Below are positions 5,735 through 6,246 of a stretch of 6,246 nucleotides of DNA, in pieces; position 1 is the first letter of the stretch, and each line of letters opens with the position of its first letter. The stretch lies in assembly GCA_025362615.1 (NCBI GenBank), contig JANYFQ010000560.1, positions 1-6,246 on the forward strand, written 5' to 3'. The notes beneath the pieces were generated by a model that had not been told where the DNA came from, made no database searches, and saw only the letters and a program-made list of their open reading frames with translations. A program made the translations under genes and the position numbers. This DNA is from Hymenobacter sp. (GTDB lineage Bacteria; Bacteroidota; Bacteroidia; Cytophagales; Hymenobacteraceae).

Positions 5735-6079
5735 ATGACCCTCCGCACCACCTGCGCCGCCCTGACCCTGCTCGGCACCGCCCTCACCCTCAGCGGTTGC
5801 GACTACCGCAACTCGCCCGGCGACAACCACAACCTGCGCGTCGGCTTCACCAAATCGCCCGGTTACCGCAACTCCGACATCAACCTCGACAGCGTAAACT
5901 ACAAGCAGCGCGTCGAAGCCCCCACGGGCGAAGGTTCGGCCACGGCCATCAAAAACGGCACCGTGCAAGACCAAATCAACTCGGCCCCCGCCGGCAAAAG
6001 CGCCACCTCGCCCCAGTCGGCCAGCGGCCAGATGGGCACCGTGGACGATGTGCAGCCGATAAAGGGCAACGGAAATTAA
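5735..6079 (+). CDS. Small hypothetical lipoprotein
   Basis: The product is 114 residues. The first 22 are a type II signal peptide: a basic residue at position 4, a Leu/Thr/Ala-rich core, and the lipobox LSGC with Cys22 as the lipidated residue. The mature part begins CDYRNSPGDNHNLRVGF and is hydrophilic, low in aromatic residues and rich in Asn, Ser, Gly, Thr and Gln. It contains no motif I recognise and looks largely disordered toward the C-terminus. It would be anchored in the inner leaflet of the outer membrane or exposed at the surface. The ATG at 5735 is chosen because it begins the signal peptide and lies just after a -7 box. It is divergent from the DCC gene, with 158 bases between starts, and is followed at once by a hairpin. 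Codon use is GC-rich like the DCC and hydrolase genes, so it appears resident rather than recently acquired. Function unknown. Confidence 0.8.
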   Translation: MTLRTTCAALTLLGTALTLSGCDYRNSPGDNHNLRVGFTKSPGYRNSDINLDSVNYKQRVEAPTGEGSATAIKNGTVQDQINSAPAGKSATSPQSASGQMGTVDDVQPIKGNGN

Positions 6080-6130
6080 ATGAGGAATGAGGAATTGATA
6101 GCGCAAGCCCGAAATTCCTCATTCCTCATT
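6079..6130. repeat. Perfect 18-bp inverted repeat overlapping the lipoprotein stop codon
   Basis: The left arm AATGAGGAATGAGGAATT (6079-6096) is exactly complementary to 6113-6130, with a 16-base loop. Each arm is itself a short tandem repeat (ATGAGGA twice). The left arm begins at the last base of the stop codon. It could act as a terminator or mRNA-stabilising hairpin, but it lacks a T-run and is AT-rich. A mobile mini-repeat is an alternative. Confidence 0.85.
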
Positions 6131-6246
6131 AAGAGCCTATCCAAATAGGCCGGGCAGGTAGGCCGGTGCGGACGGGCGGCTTTTTCGCCGCCCGCCCGCT
6201 AATCATTGAACGGCAGCCCAAACGAGCCAGACGACAAGCGGGCGGG
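6131..6246. mobile_element. Possible end of another insertion sequence
   Basis: After the 18-bp hairpin comes GAGCCTATCCAAATAGG (6133-6149), which resembles the GAGnCTnTCCAAA type of terminal inverted repeat found on several Bacteroidota insertion sequences. A GC-rich hairpin follows (6173-6180 with 6187-6194). On the minus strand a short hydrophobic frame (RPLVVWLVWAAVQ, then stop at 6208-6206) enters from the right edge and could be a transposase C-terminus. None of these is decisive, and the terminus does not match the IS end at 137. Confidence 0.3.

Noticed and set aside
5609..6106. Long minus-strand frame opposite the small lipoprotein
   Set aside because: Gly/Ala/Val-rich shadow; the opposite strand has a promoter box, signal peptide and lipobox.

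Overview
The window looks like accessory DNA from a GC-rich member of the Bacteroidota, most likely a Hymenobacter-like Cytophagales. Four lines of evidence point this way: four exact TAnnTTTG -7 boxes placed ahead of genes, starts without Shine-Dalgarno sequences, a type IX secretion (T9SS) C-terminal sorting domain, and outer-membrane beta-barrels with the C-terminal ending GLRYRFNL. The genus is inferred from general character, not from a database match.

Left part (1-665): the window opens inside an IS5-type insertion sequence. The first 27 codons of its transposase are on the minus strand, with its own -7 box. The IS end falls at about 137, directly against the headless remainder of an outer-membrane beta-barrel gene (138-665). 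That remainder is 175 codons, the same length as the matching part of the intact paralogue at 2069-2800, so the gene appears to have been cut by the IS.

Centre (666-2860): after a strong terminator and a 335-base stretch with no convincing intact gene comes a probable two-gene operon. The first gene (1001-2045) encodes a surface lipoprotein with a C-terminal beta-prism domain of the MABP type (three DLNxGAGG repeats). Its reading frame is broken by one base in an 11-G run inside the signal peptide. Ten or thirteen Gs would restore a perfect lipobox, so it is either a phase-variable gene or a homopolymer error. The second gene, 23 bases downstream, is an intact beta-barrel outer-membrane protein. 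The operon ends at a terminator nearly identical to that of the broken paralogue, so a barrel-plus-terminator unit has been duplicated. The MABP half of the lipoprotein and the barrel gene are AT-richer than the surroundings.

Right part (2882-6246): three minus-strand genes follow: a T9SS-sorted secreted protein, a PGAP1/lipase-like alpha/beta hydrolase, and a small DCC-family (DUF393) thiol-disulfide oxidoreductase. A small lipoprotein gene (5735-6079) diverges from the last. These look like ordinary chromosomal genes with no obvious shared pathway. The spacer between the oxidoreductase and hydrolase genes is packed with short repeats. An 18-bp perfect hairpin follows the lipoprotein, and the last 115 bases may be the end of another insertion sequence.

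The most interesting unit is the MABP lipoprotein and barrel pair: a probable surface-display system with a possible G-tract on/off switch and a second, IS-disrupted barrel beside it.
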